From: Plicaturopsis crispa FD-325 SS-3
Lineage: Eukaryota > Basidiomycota > Agaricomycetes > Amylocorticiales > Amylocorticiaceae
Reading direction: 5' to 3'
Length of the DNA: 64,000 nt
Assembly (NCBI GenBank): GCA_000827205.1
Contig: KN832564.1
Location: 818,682-882,681 of the forward strand
In this document: positions 21,557-32,174 of the stretch, piece by piece
Layout: every line of letters starts with the position of its first letter
Position numbering within the stretch: the first letter of the stretch is position 1
Made by a program: the position numbers and the translations under genes
The notes under the pieces: generated by a model
What the model was told of the DNA's origin: nothing
Database searches by the model: none
The model's input: only the letters and a program-made list of their open reading frames with translations

Positions 21557-23465
21557 TTACAGCTTGGTCTTTCCACCGAACTGCGACTCTGTGACACCCT
21601 GTCCCATAGCCGCCGTCGACGACACACCGCCGGTGACGGTCTTGATGAAGTTGTCTGCATAGTCTGCACCACTCCACTGTAACCACGCAATAAGTGACTG
21701 AAAGATCCTCAGGGGAGAGATATCTACACACCTTTTGGTGGGTAAGGACATCGGTGCCGAGTTCACGTTCTTTCCGCTGCACGAGTTCAACATATGCCTT
21801 CATGCCTTCCTTGGCGTACGCTTGTGCGAAGAGATCGGAGATGTACGCATTCGAGTGCAAACCTCCGAGCTGAAAGAAAGACGACCGGTGCATTTTCAGT
21901 GAGATTATGCGTATAGATGTTATGCAAATCAGCTTACCGTAATGAATTGCCAAACGAAGCCAAGCTTGCCAAGCTCCCATACGTAGCCCTTCATGTCCTT
22001 CTCCCCGAGACCTGCAGCATCCCAGTTGAAAGAGGGGCTCAAGTTGTAGGCCAGCCAGTGGCCTGGGTGCACGGCATGCACCCCAGCAGCGAACTCCTGG
22101 GCCTGCGCAAGAATCGGTTTCTTTGTCTCCATCCACAAAAGGTCCGCGTACGGGGCGAAGGCAATCGCACGGTTGACGGCACATTGTGTTCCACCCTGGT
22201 ACCGATAGTATCCCTCACGAGTCCGAGGGAAGTCCCAGTCCCAGTAGGGCACAGATTTCAGGCCGAACTGGCCCTTCGCGATGGCAATGGCTTTTGGCCA
22301 CGAGACATGTGCAATGGCGGCGGTGAGTTTACCAACAGTGGAGGCGGAGGCACCCTCCTTCTGCAGTGCATTCGCCAGGACGGTAGAGAAGAGCTGGAGG
22401 TTGGCGGACGCAGTCCATTGATCTTCGATCGCCTGAAGCGCATCTCCGGTCTTTCCTGCAGCTTCGGCCTCATTCATGGCGCTGACGAGGGAAGGCAGCG
22501 ATGGGTTTGTCGAGCCAAGGATGAAGGGGTGGTCGCGGTCGTCGATATTAGTCGTGATGAGTGTTGCGGCCTCCGAGTCAGTTCGCGCGACGACGAGGTT
22601 CTCAACGCCCATGATATCGTACTGGAGGCGGATAGCTACGAGACGGTTGATGTGCTCCGAGATTGGGACGAGAACCTTTCCGGCCATATGTCCGCATTTC
22701 TTTGTGCCAGGTGCTTGGTCTTCGATATGGATGCCTGCGGCGCCCTTCTCGACGAACATTTTTGTCAATTTCATGATGGCGGTGAGACCACCATGGCCGG
22801 TGTCACCGTCCGCAACGATCGGACGCAGGTAGTCGATAACGGGTGTGTTGGCGAGCTCGGCGTCTGATAGATTTGAGCGGGCCTCGCGTTGTTTGCGGTC
22901 GTGGAAAAGCTGCGCCATGAAAAGGTGCTCGACTTTGAGGGGGACGGTGTTCGAGGGGTAGTCTAACAAAGCAGGAAGTGAGATTCGATGCGGTCATTAT
23001 TCGAGACGTGATGCTGACCTGCTAGATCTGGACCTGGTTCGTTCGTGCTCGACGCAGTGCTAGATGATTGCCAGCCGGAGACATATACAGTCTCCAAGTA
23101 TTTGGCCATCTGGGTGACCTGGACGGGATCAAGACTGCCCGATGATTCAGAAGTGAAATCAACGGCCAAACAAACATGCACTCACGCGCCATAGGTATGA
23201 GAGGGCGTTCCTGCGGCGGCGTGCTTTGAAAGGAGGGACCAAAGCTTCTTCGCCTGGAGGTCGGACGGGTAGGAAATGGGGATTGTCCCGCGCTTCGAGA
23301 CGACTTGCGCCGCGGTGTATGGTCGCTTCACACGAGCATAGCGGTCTCCCTATCGGTCTCGATGAGCGGTTGAATGTCAAGTTTAGGTTGAAACCAGCCG
23401 ACCTTCCACCACTTCTCGACTTGGGCGACTTCAGCCTGGAAAGCTGCGCGTTCGTTGGAAGACAT
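21557..23465 (-). CDS. icl1: Isocitrate lyase
   Basis: Start at 23465 ([20 protein letters not shown]), stop TAA at 21557-21559 ([13 protein letters not shown]). The enzyme splits isocitrate to glyoxylate and succinate, the first step of the glyoxylate bypass. Visible: [11 protein letters not shown] metal/substrate loop, [20 protein letters not shown] with the KKCGH active-site signature, [39 protein letters not shown], and the [12 protein letters not shown] loop. Length, about 550 residues, is normal. Introns occur mainly at the two ends, with one long central exon (about 21940-22960). The last three residues, TKL, resemble but do not match the canonical SKL peroxisome signal. Confidence 0.95.
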
Positions 23466-24198
23466 GGCTGCGATGAGATGGTGGTGGTAGGAGAGAAAGA
23501 GGGCACCTGAAATACCTATTGCATTTCGGACCTATGATCTATTTCATCTGTTTCTGCAGTCCAGGCTGAACGACATGTGATTTGTATGTCCTTTTCCCCG
23601 CAAAAAAGGAGTGACATCAATCGACGGAGGCTGCGTCGGCTATCGGGATCCCTCCGTCTTCCTTCTCCGCTTCACCCGTGAATTTCCTCGGCCTTACCTG
23701 TAAGTAGTCGCGACTCGCTGGCATCAGATAAAACCAGAAAACAAATGCTGGCAGACGTGTGCCTTCAGCTTGAACGGCGTCAGGCAACTGTGCGGTCAGC
23801 CAGTGGCAAAACATGTCGCAAGGTGAATGTCTGATATATCGTACATACTGCTTATTTACCCCGCACGGCACTAATTGTGAACGCATACACACCGCGTCGT
23901 GCCGGTGGAGATTTTTGGGTCAAGTCAATGCCATTGAATGCCAATCGGATCACTACTGTATCAACCCGATAAAGTTCGTGCAATCGTGCCACCCAACCAG
24001 CAGAGTCATGTTGCGGAGGCCCAGATTTCGGCCGACCTCCGCATCCTCCCGTCCTAGATGGACGGCAAGTGGACTCGGCGTGCGCGCAACATCCCTGAAC
24101 CCCTTCCGCGCCATCGGCATATGTGAGTGGGAGTGACAGAATGTAGTCATGGGGCGTCGTGAATGTCGGAACCTTGCTTGGAGCGGGACACCGCGGTG
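23466..24198. promoter_or_regulatory. icl1 upstream region
   Basis: 733 bp between icl1 and the 3' end of ALG7, with both genes on the minus strand. It should contain the icl1 promoter. Short open frames here do not resemble proteins. I could not identify a specific regulatory site with confidence. Confidence 0.35.
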
Positions 24199-25972
24199 TT
24201 ATCGCCGATCACCATCGTAAACCAGGCCCGCCAAGCCATATCGCACGACGAAAGCAAGCACACTGCCCGCAACCTAGTCACAATGAGTCCTTGCTGAAGA
24301 GCTGCCACGCTTATGTTCGGCGACGTACCTGAGAACACATGAGGACCTGGACGAGCCTCTTCTCGCTCATCGGGCCCAGCCTCAGTAGGAACCAGTTTAG
24401 TATAGTGAGATTGTTCGCTTCGAGGATGTTTCCGGTGGTGGGATGTATCGTGAGATCAGTGAGACCGAACATGGCAAGTGTGCGGAGGATGAGCGTGGTC
24501 AACCTCGACGGTGTCTTCAAGAACAGGGCCTTTGAGGGCGTCAACAGATTTGTGTCGGGGTCAAATCTGCGGATTTACTGCTTAGTGGTATTAAGCGAGG
24601 CGATAGAGCGGGACACATACCGAGGGACTCGATGGCGTGGACAAGGGACGAGGCCAAACAATTGAGGACACGACAGAACGAAATTAAAAATCTGTGGCAT
24701 GAAGAATAGCAGCAGCGTCTTCGAAAAATGCGCTTGAATAGCGACGACGGAGAACGCCATTCCTGTCACATAGCAGAAAGTGTCTCCTGGAAAAACGCGT
24801 GCAGGGTACCTACAAGACAGATAACATGTCAAAGACGCCCGACCAAAAAACGAGAAGAACCCACCAGTTATGGTACATGAATCCGAGACAGACAGCGACG
24901 AGCGGAAGCATGAAATACAAGCTGAAAAGATGCCTCTCCACGAGCTCGCGACTCCCATGTGCCATTCCCGCACTCCAGACACCTCCGACATCCACCTCCG
25001 CATGACCGCCGAGGAGATACAGCGGTATACGAAAGTCGACAGGCCACGGGAGGTAGAGGAGGTCATTGACGATGACGGAGAGCGCGATGATCAGCGCTTG
25101 CGATACCTCCGAGCCATTGATTCCGGCAAGGATGTTTATGCTATTTGTTGTGAAAGTCGAGAGGAGCGACATGTAAAGATAATACAGTGGACCTATGGCA
25201 TACAAATATTGGATTCCATCGATGAGATTTCGAGAAGATCGACTCACCAAGATTTACAAGCGTTCCGAATATCGATCGCAGAGGCAACGGTACCACGACG
25301 TGAGTATTCCCGCGTTCCGCGAAATAAACCATTAAGAGTGGGATAGAGCCGATGACAGGTACAGGGAGCTTATGTCTCCAACGGATGTCGAATACATCGT
25401 CCAGAAATCCGAGTATGGTGGCCATGAGAAGGGATAGTAGCGCAGCTAGGTACTCCGCGAGCTACGCCACTGTAAGCATATGTCCTCTGTCACATTTGCC
25501 ACAGCTTACCTGATGATGCGGGAACTCCTCAACATGTATCCCCCCACGTTTGACGGGATTCTTGTGAGTTGGGAGGTGCGCGAGGGAGTGTGAGAAGGGG
25601 ATTGGGATGAAGAGAATCAGACTGAGGATGTATATAGATGCACACACGAGCCCCAAGCATTCTGGGCTAAATCCCTATGTTATAAGCTGTGCGAGGATAC
25701 CATCGAAACTCATGCACGCACATGGGAGTGTTGTATATCTTGAGTAGGTCTCTGCCCTTGAAATTCGCGCGGACGAACGTAGGCCCTAGCGCTGGGACAA
25801 GGTATAACGCGGCCACGAACGCGAATATGGAGAATCCGAATGATGTACAGAGTGCTGGCAGTGATAGACCGGGGCTGAGGAGAGGTCGCACCACGAACCA
25901 GGCTGCGACTGGCAGGAGAGAAAGGAGAATAATGGGGGGTAAAGGCCTCGGTAAACTTGCTGGATTGGCCAT
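24199..25972 (-). CDS. alg7: UDP-GlcNAc:dolichyl-phosphate GlcNAc-1-phosphotransferase
   Basis: Start at 25972 ([20 protein letters not shown]), stop TAA at 24199-24201 ([12 protein letters not shown]). This ER membrane enzyme makes GlcNAc-PP-dolichol, the first step of N-glycan assembly, and is the target of tunicamycin. About ten membrane helices. Family motifs: NTPM...[23 protein letters not shown] with the DDxxD metal site, [29 protein letters not shown], then [18 protein letters not shown] late loop has [16 protein letters not shown], and [10 protein letters not shown]-type sequence ([17 protein letters not shown]) near the end. About seven short introns. Its start faces the SET-Tad3 gene across about 310 bp. 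Confidence 0.93.
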
Positions 25973-26281
25973 GTGTGCGTGTGTAGATTCCCTTCAGATT
26001 TGTTACAGTCTACAGACCTGCTAGCAGACCCATGTATATCTTGGACCAAGGATTTGTGTGTAGCTGGAGCGCCAGCCTGAGTACTGAGCAAGGAACGGAG
26101 CAAGCGACGTGTCAAGTCCAAAAGGCGCGTCGACGCGTCGCAGTCGGCATCGGAACTCGGATAATCCTGAAAGCAAAATCCTGCTTAAAATAAACAGGGA
26201 ATAAATCGACCATCATTGTCTCCTCGTCGCTCGAGCTGGTTGTATCATTATCGCTGGAGAAGACTAGCAGCTGGTGGGATT
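25973..26281. promoter_or_regulatory. Shared promoter of alg7 and the SET-Tad3 gene
   Basis: Divergent 309-bp intergenic region. No clear TATA box or dyad was seen. Confidence 0.4.
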
Positions 26282-28034
26282 ATGGGTCCCCAACAAACGG
26301 CCCCGGAGCATCTGAATAGCACTGGTTGTCGCATTCGATACTCTGAAGGAAAGGGTAGAGGCGTATATGGTACAGTAGCATCCATCTTCACATTGGTCAA
26401 ACAATTTTAAACGACCAGGTTACAGCATCTCGTGAAATACCAGCAGAAACAGTGGTCGAGATCAGCCCGGTGCTTCTGTTTACAAGGGAAGAGTATGAGG
26501 AACATGGCAAATACACCATGCTGGACCACTACACCTTCAAATGGCGAGATGGACGCAGTGCGCTCGCTTTAGGTCTTGGTGTGTTTCCTAGCTCCCACAT
26601 CCATGTCCAATATCGCTTCTCATCTCAGCCATATCTGTGCCGCATCGTCAAGGCTCGCTATTTAATCATTCCGAGAATCCGAATGTCTCATTCGTGTTAG
26701 ACCCCAGCAGCGAATCGATTCGATATACGACGTTCCGAACTGTGCGTGAGGGTGAGGAGCTGTGCATTTTTTACGGGCACCGGCTGTGGTTTCGTCCCGA
26801 AGGATTTGTGGAGAAGGCGTGCGTAGAGGAGGACATGGACGATGAGTGGGGTGGATTGGCGCTCATCGAGAACGATGTCCAAGAGCCATTTGCAGATGGT
26901 GATCCAGACGAAATCATACCGGAGGACGACCTTCCGTTCACAAGGGTGAAAATCACGCCTACTATCGAAGAGGAGGAAACGCCTGACGCAATCCGTACTC
27001 GTGCGTGTATTCCCGCTTCGTACGACGTATATAGTTGACGGTGGTCCAGTACAAGCATGGGTAGTTGATATCCCAGACCCACGCAAAATCACTACTATGC
27101 TAAAGTGCGCTTTTCCACGTCGTATTCGTACAATTGCATGACAACTGACAGCAGGAGAAAGGTGGCTCAAGCAAAGCGGTTTTGATTCAGACCTTGGCCA
27201 TTTGAAGCGTATACGAAGGCATGGAGACACGAGTACCCTCCTGATCTGTACTTCTGCGACGACGCCCATTCTACCTACGGACCTTGGCTTGGCCGAACTG
27301 TATACTGTGCCCATACCCTCAACTGCTGCACTCACGATCACATCTGCTAAATTGAAATCGGCCATATGGCCCACAGTTTATGCGCCCCGCAGAAAAGGCG
27401 AAATCGAGCCGATGACTAGAGGCAGAGTAAAGTGGGCATGCGATGCGATGCGGTATATCGCAAGTCAGGCTATGTCAGCCTCCGCGAAGGGAGAGGTGTG
27501 TTCTCCGACGTTTCAGGGTCTACTTAAGAATCTAATTTTGGCAATGGCATGCAGTTGCCAATCGTTGCGCACGTCCCAATACCCTACGACAATCCTGCTT
27601 ACTTTCCTGTTCCTTTCACTGCGCACGATACTCGTAACTCAACTGCCCATCCTCTCCGACACGCTGTTCTAAACGTCATTCGGTCAATCGCAGACCACCG
27701 GTCATCTGCCTCCGAATCGGAATGCCCGTCAGAGGACAACCTCCTCCCCGCGTCATCCTCCCAGAACGGATCAAACTATCTGCTCACGTCGCTTTCTTTG
27801 TTCACCACTCACGAGCCCTGCATCATGTGTAGCATGGCGCTCCTCCACTCGCGCGTCAAGGAAGTGTACTTCCTCGTGCCGAAGGAAAAGACGGGTGGCT
27901 GTGGAAGTTTGGCATGTTTACCACGACTGGACGGCGTCAATCACCGATACGGGATATGGCAATGGCACGACGGTCGCGGGGACATGAGACTTTACACAGA
28001 CCGGCTAGTGATATCCGACAGTATCGATGCCTGA
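26282..28034 (+). CDS. tad3: SET domain fused to tRNA adenosine deaminase subunit Tad3
   Basis: Start ATG 26282 (MGPQQTAPEHLNSTGCRIRY), stop TGA 28032-28034. The N-terminal half is a SET fold: GKGRGVYASREIPAETVVEI, then GSLFNHSENPNVSF (the NH cofactor motif) and EGEELCIFYGHRLWF. It is linked by an acidic segment to QAWVVDIPDPRKITTMLK, the Tad3 N-terminus. The deaminase part has HPLRHAVLNVI, where the catalytic Glu is replaced by Val as in all Tad3 subunits, then TTHEPCIMCSMALLHSRVKE (zinc ligands PCxxC) and NHRYGIWQW. Tad3 pairs with Tad2 to make inosine at tRNA position 34. The frame runs through the junction when the intron ending at CCAG before TACAAGCATGG is removed, so one fused protein is read. 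What the SET half modifies is unknown. The small intron near 27120 is uncertain. Confidence 0.8.
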
Positions 28035-28671
28035 TTAACAAACAGTGTCCCGTGCCACCTCGCGCTTTTGACATGGTAAGTGCAATACCTCTCAAATACA
28101 TATACTCGTCTTGCGATACTTATACCTGCTTATCCTACCAAAGCGGTTGACAATATGAGGCTGTCTTTTTGGTGTCGGTTTGTGGGCTGCGCCGGGTCCC
28201 AAAAGCAAGCAAGTGGACTCGGGACCGTCAGGCGCGTTCCTCTGTGCGGCACATCACGATGTTACCTTACGTGTGAATCCACCTCCGTCGACTGACACGG
28301 TGGTCACAGGCCGATTCGAGAGCAGTGAGAGAGATTCAAGGAGACAAATACCTTGTCCAGGCTCCTCATAGCCTCCCTAATGAACCAAAGTCTGTCAATT
28401 CTCGAGCGCAATGCAGACCTGAAACTCAATGAAAATCTAGGTTCTAGGATTATTTCCAGCGAGTCTAGGCCAATGGCAATGCACGGACACGGGAGCAGGG
28501 CACTGCTGTCCGCCGTTACGAGGATGCCATGTAGCCTTCATTCCTCGAGAGCGGCAGTCAATGCCCGTACCATCTCTCGTATAAAGAGAGCAACGTACGA
28601 GCCTAACCCCCTCATCCTTCGGACCTCTACCCCATACATTCCCCAACTCACACCCTCATTCCTCAGACAGC
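28035..28671 (+). promoter_or_regulatory. Promoter region of secreted-protein gene copy 1
   Basis: A TATAAAG box at 28580-28586 lies 86-92 bp before the ATG at 28672. The last 120 bp, including AGTCAATGCCCGT and the TATA box, are shared with the copy-2 promoter (33291-33411), showing that the duplication includes the promoter. No gene is seen between 28035 and 28500. Confidence 0.6.
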
Positions 28672-29265
28672 ATGTTCTCCGTGCTTGGATTCACTCTCGC
28701 AGCCCTCACCGCTAGCTCATTTGCAGCACCCGCGGACAACAGCGTACGTGTTTGCCTTCTCCGTGTACGTGAAGAGTGTGCTTAAAATTGGCCCGCGGCA
28801 TTAGATCCAATGCACTCAGTTTGGCCAAGCTAACCTCAAGCTGTTCCCTACCCCCGCTGCTGAGCATCCCAGCGTCCCCGGGACAGGTTTACTCCTTGGG
28901 CTCGACCCCGTTCGCGACGCAGAGTTGCACCCCGCTCTGCAAGCGTACAATGGCGTCGACGAGCCATTCGACTACACGGCCAGGAAGTGGAGATGAGTTT
29001 AAACCGTGTTGCCGGCCGTATGCGTTCAACTCGAGTTCGGAAAATAATAGCTGCATTTTATCACCCACAGGTTGAACACGCATTTGATCAAACTCGCGTT
29101 CAACTCCTCTTCGGCTAGCATTCGGACCGATTTCGACCGACAGCTGCTGGCAACCGTTCGCGGTCGCTCGCCCGTCGAAATTCTCTTTACCCTGGCGCAT
29201 TGCCTCATTCACAACCGGTAGAATAGGGAATAGAATATTATTTTGACTACACAACCAGTAGTTAG

Positions 29266-29430
29266 TTTGTGCCAGGGTTGATAATCAAACTGGCGGATTT
29301 TGGTTCAAAGGGGCGTTGACCCCGACGCGAAACGGATTTGAATCTGGGGCAAAAATCTGAAATTGAACCAGACTCGAATGTGTGACTTGACCGGGACGCG
29401 TTTTCATCGAAACTTAACCCCAGCGCGCTT
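29266..29430. repeat. Internal word island A, possibly a nested element end
   Basis: It begins TTGTGCCAGGGTTGA and repeats TTGACCCCGACGCG, TTGAATCTGGGG, TTGAACCAG and TTGACCGGGACGCG words. The vocabulary differs from the outer element's GTTCAAC words but is shared with the island at 30166-30295, suggesting a nested older insertion. Its exact borders are not resolved. Confidence 0.4.
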
Positions 29431-30165
29431 CGCCGGCCTAACCCTCGCGCAGATATCGCAGACCTGCTACCAACGACGCCGTATGGCGCCATCGCCATCG
29501 ATCAGACATTGATGGCTGGCACGTCTATATCAACCGTGAGCGGTATTTCGACTCTGAAAAAATCGCTTTGCTGCTCTTCCCTCTTGCCCTCACTCTTGCC
29601 CTCACATCTCGTGTTGGAATGTCCGTTGTGGACCCCCGCCGCGTTGTTTTGCGAGCCGCCTGTATCTGTTGAGAGGCAGCCTGTTGCCCCTCACAGAATT
29701 TCTTTTCTCACTGCATGTTCGCAGCTTATCTCCCGCCGGGATGTGGCGTTTTCTCTCCGAGTCCGAGTCGTCTCCCCCATTGACCAGCATTTTCCTAGGT
29801 CGTACATGATTCGTGACACCACGGGACTTAGGTACGTCGTCCGAACACTAGTATTTGCAGCTCCCAGCTAACGTTCCCGCCGTTAGATGCAACTGGGACA
29901 TCGCGCGCTGCATGCAAAATCGGAAACACAACGACTGAGGCCCGACGGAGACTTAGAGCACGACGTTGGGGATCCCCTCTCCCCCATTAGCTCGCCGCCC
30001 TTGTATCTACGGATCCATTGTCCTATTCTATGTAGTTCCAGTTGAATGCAGCCTGTTTGAACCACATCCTTCAATAATGGGCCGTAAAATGAGAAAAATG
30101 AAATATATTCGGATCAAATTGAGCAGCCGTACCCACATGCCGTTTCTGCCTCGTGTCTGGCACAA

Positions 30166-30295
30166 TGACCCAGGGTTAAAACGAAGTTGAATCTGGGTTA
30201 AGTTTTCGACGAATTAACCCAGACGCCAAGGGTCCGCTTTCAACCTCGTTTTAACTTCATTTTGACCCGCACTTGATTTCTGCCGGGTCATCCCC
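30166..30295. repeat. Internal word island B, TGACCC inverted ends
   Basis: Starts AATGACCCAGGGTTAAAACG and ends GCCGGGTCA; between them GTTGAATCTGGGTTAAG, ATTAACCCAGACGCC and CGTTTTAACTTCATTTTGACC recur on both strands. It could be the second end of the nested insertion opened by island A, or a small solo MITE of about 130 bp with TGACCC termini. Confidence 0.4.
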
Positions 30296-30339
30296 AATTT
30301 AGTACGGTGACCTCCCTGTGTACGGTACGGTACATTGAG

Positions 30340-30976
30340 TCTACTCTACAAGGCTACAGCCTCGAGAGGCATGGTACTCCACAAAAGGAGCCCTGGGAGC
30401 TCTCGGACTTAGTGGGCGCGGCGGACACGGGCGACGGGCGCAGGCATCGAGACCCATGAGCGGCGTGCCGGTGCTTATCACAGCTGTGGCTTCATACGCG
30501 AGCTCGACGCGTCGTTTGACGACGTGGTCGACATAGCTGCACAAACTTGGTTAGTCAAGAGGGTCATGTCAATGGAGAGAAGGCGTACCGCCGTGAACCA
30601 GCCGTAGCACACCCTGAGCCCCGAGCTTGTGACTGCAGTAGTTTAGCATCGTGAGTTCAAGTCATTGCAACAAACCAATGACGCACTCACCGGTCGAGAC
30701 ACTAGACTGCTGTGCAACGGCAGACTGGGGCACGGGAAGCGTGTTGGCTTGGAGCAATGAGCGGCGAGAGATAACTCCTTGATGGCTCACAAGAGGACCA
30801 ACGCGGGGGACTTGTCCGCAGAGGGATGGCGGAAGAGCGGGAAAGAGGAAAGAGAAAGGACGCCGAAGGGGCGCGAAGTTTTTGAAGGGAGCAACTGTAC
30901 AGTTTTCCGGAATATTCCGCAGCCACCCGACAGCTGACGTGGCACGGCGGGCAACGGCGGACGCAAAAGGCGGCAC
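30340..30976 (-). other. Gene-like fragment inside the transposon
   Basis: Read on the minus strand from 30976, the frame MPPFASAVARRATSAVGWLR has the arginine-rich, acid-poor character of a mitochondrial presequence. It runs to a GTGAGT donor near 30690. After it, spliced-looking blocks HKLGAQGVLRLVHGG and YVDHVVKRRVELAYEATAV follow. This looks like a host gene 5' part picked up by the element. I do not recognise the protein, and it has no clear end. Confidence 0.3.
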
Positions 30977-31832
30977 TGGAGCCGGTGTTGTCGAGGTGTT
31001 GAATGCGAGTGAGAGTTTGTGTTGAACGCGACATCGACGCGACGCGCGTTGAACTCAGAAGTGCAACTCGCATCGTACATGAGCCGAGTGCATCCGAAAT
31101 CAAATCAAGCTCAATTCGTGTTCAACACAAGACCAAATTTACGTTCAACTCAAAATCAGTTTGAACGTGTGCAACTCATACGAGTCTCTGGCCGTGTAGT
31201 ATGTTTGTCTCGTTTTGAAATACACAGACTCCGAGACGATCGGCTCCATAGCTTCTCGTGCGAGAGCACCTTCATGAACTTCTCAACGGTCGACCCCGGC
31301 ACTGACCACACGGTCTACTATGGGTACTTCGAACACTAATATTTCCGTTCACGTTATGCTGTATGTTGATAACCTATGTCTAGTCATATCCGTTCGTCTA
31401 CGAACTCGAGCAACTGCTTGGGACTCGAGAGTATTTCCGGCGGAGTTATTCTCGCCCTGCCATGCTCTTATGCCGACGACGAGAGCCAACTCAACCAATT
31501 CTGGGTGTGTTATGCTGCAATGACCTTGCGGGCTTATTTCTCATCATTCCGTCTATAGACCATCTCTCAGAACACGACGGTGCCTATCCCCCTCGAAGCT
31601 CGGTTCACTGGCCACACGTGGGCCACGCAGAAAGAGAACGGGTGGTGGTCGACAAACACCGGCTACTGGGGAGGAAACCTCGTCATCAGTGGTGAGTGTT
31701 GGATCGTCACTAATATCATTATAATTGTGCGCAATATTAATGATCATGCTCTGCCTTGTAGCCACGGAAGTTGACGCCACGCCGGGCGACTACGAGAGCC
31801 CGTACCAGCTCACGCTGGTAGCCCCCGAGTGA

Positions 31833-32174
31833 TCCCGTCTTAATTGCCTCATCGTGTTCCGTGGCTCGTATTGGAGTTTCGTTTACTAGCATTACCAGGA
31901 CAAATTTTTGGGACATTTTCACATACTAATACATACTACTTCTCCTTACGCTGTGGATACATACCTCAGTACTTCACTGTCACCGAAAGAGTTCAATATC
32001 TACGTATACGTACCGTATGAGCGCCCAGTGAGCGCCCATGCGCTCACGCACCGTAGTAGGCGCGAGTAGCATGTTTGGCTTCTGCGCCCATGTCTAACAA
32101 TGTCAGCTCTTCGTATCTCTTCTCTTCGCTTTCATCGCTTCACTGCAATATCAAAACACACCATTTAAACACTA
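31833..32174. other. Spacer between the two duplication units
   Basis: Downstream of copy 1 and upstream of the decayed tad3 copy. Nothing recognisable was found. The duplication breakpoint lies somewhere here. Confidence 0.35.

Larger units (their letters stand above)
28975..31196. mobile_element. 2.2-kb TA-target inverted-repeat transposon without transposase
   Basis: It starts CACGGCCAG and ends CTGGCCGTG, flanked on both sides by TA (28973-28974, 31197-31198). The paralogous gene at 33712 has the uninterrupted site GACTAGTATG, which proves the borders and a 2-bp TA duplication. The ends carry many GTTCAAC/GTTGAAC/AGTTGCAC words, a subterminal repeat array. The interior contains two further word islands and a minus-strand gene-like fragment but no transposase, so it is non-autonomous. 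TA duplication fits Tc1/mariner or some CMC elements; the superfamily is undecided. Confidence 0.8.
28672..31832 (+). pseudogene. Small secreted protein, copy 1, split by a DNA transposon
   Basis: Start ATG 28672, signal peptide MFSVLGFTLAALTASSFAAP. Exons 1-2 (to 28974) encode CTQFGQANLKLFPTPAA...YNGVDEPFDY. The 2.2-kb element 28975-31196 interrupts at the exon 2/intron 2 junction. Exons 3-5 resume at about 31252 (FSCESTFMNFSTVDPGTDHT), go on with GLESISGGVILALPCSYADD and TGHTWATQKENGWWSTNTGY, and stop TGA at 31830-31832 (YQLTLVAPE). No stop or frame change was seen in the parts themselves, so only the insertion breaks it, implying a young event. It could still be made if the element is spliced or excised. 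Four cysteines and several NxS/T sites suggest a glycosylated extracellular protein; family not recognised. Confidence 0.75.

Noticed and set aside
23617-23892. Minus-strand 91-codon frame between icl1 and alg7
   Set aside because: Composition is not protein-like and no exon borders were found; lies in the icl1 upstream region.
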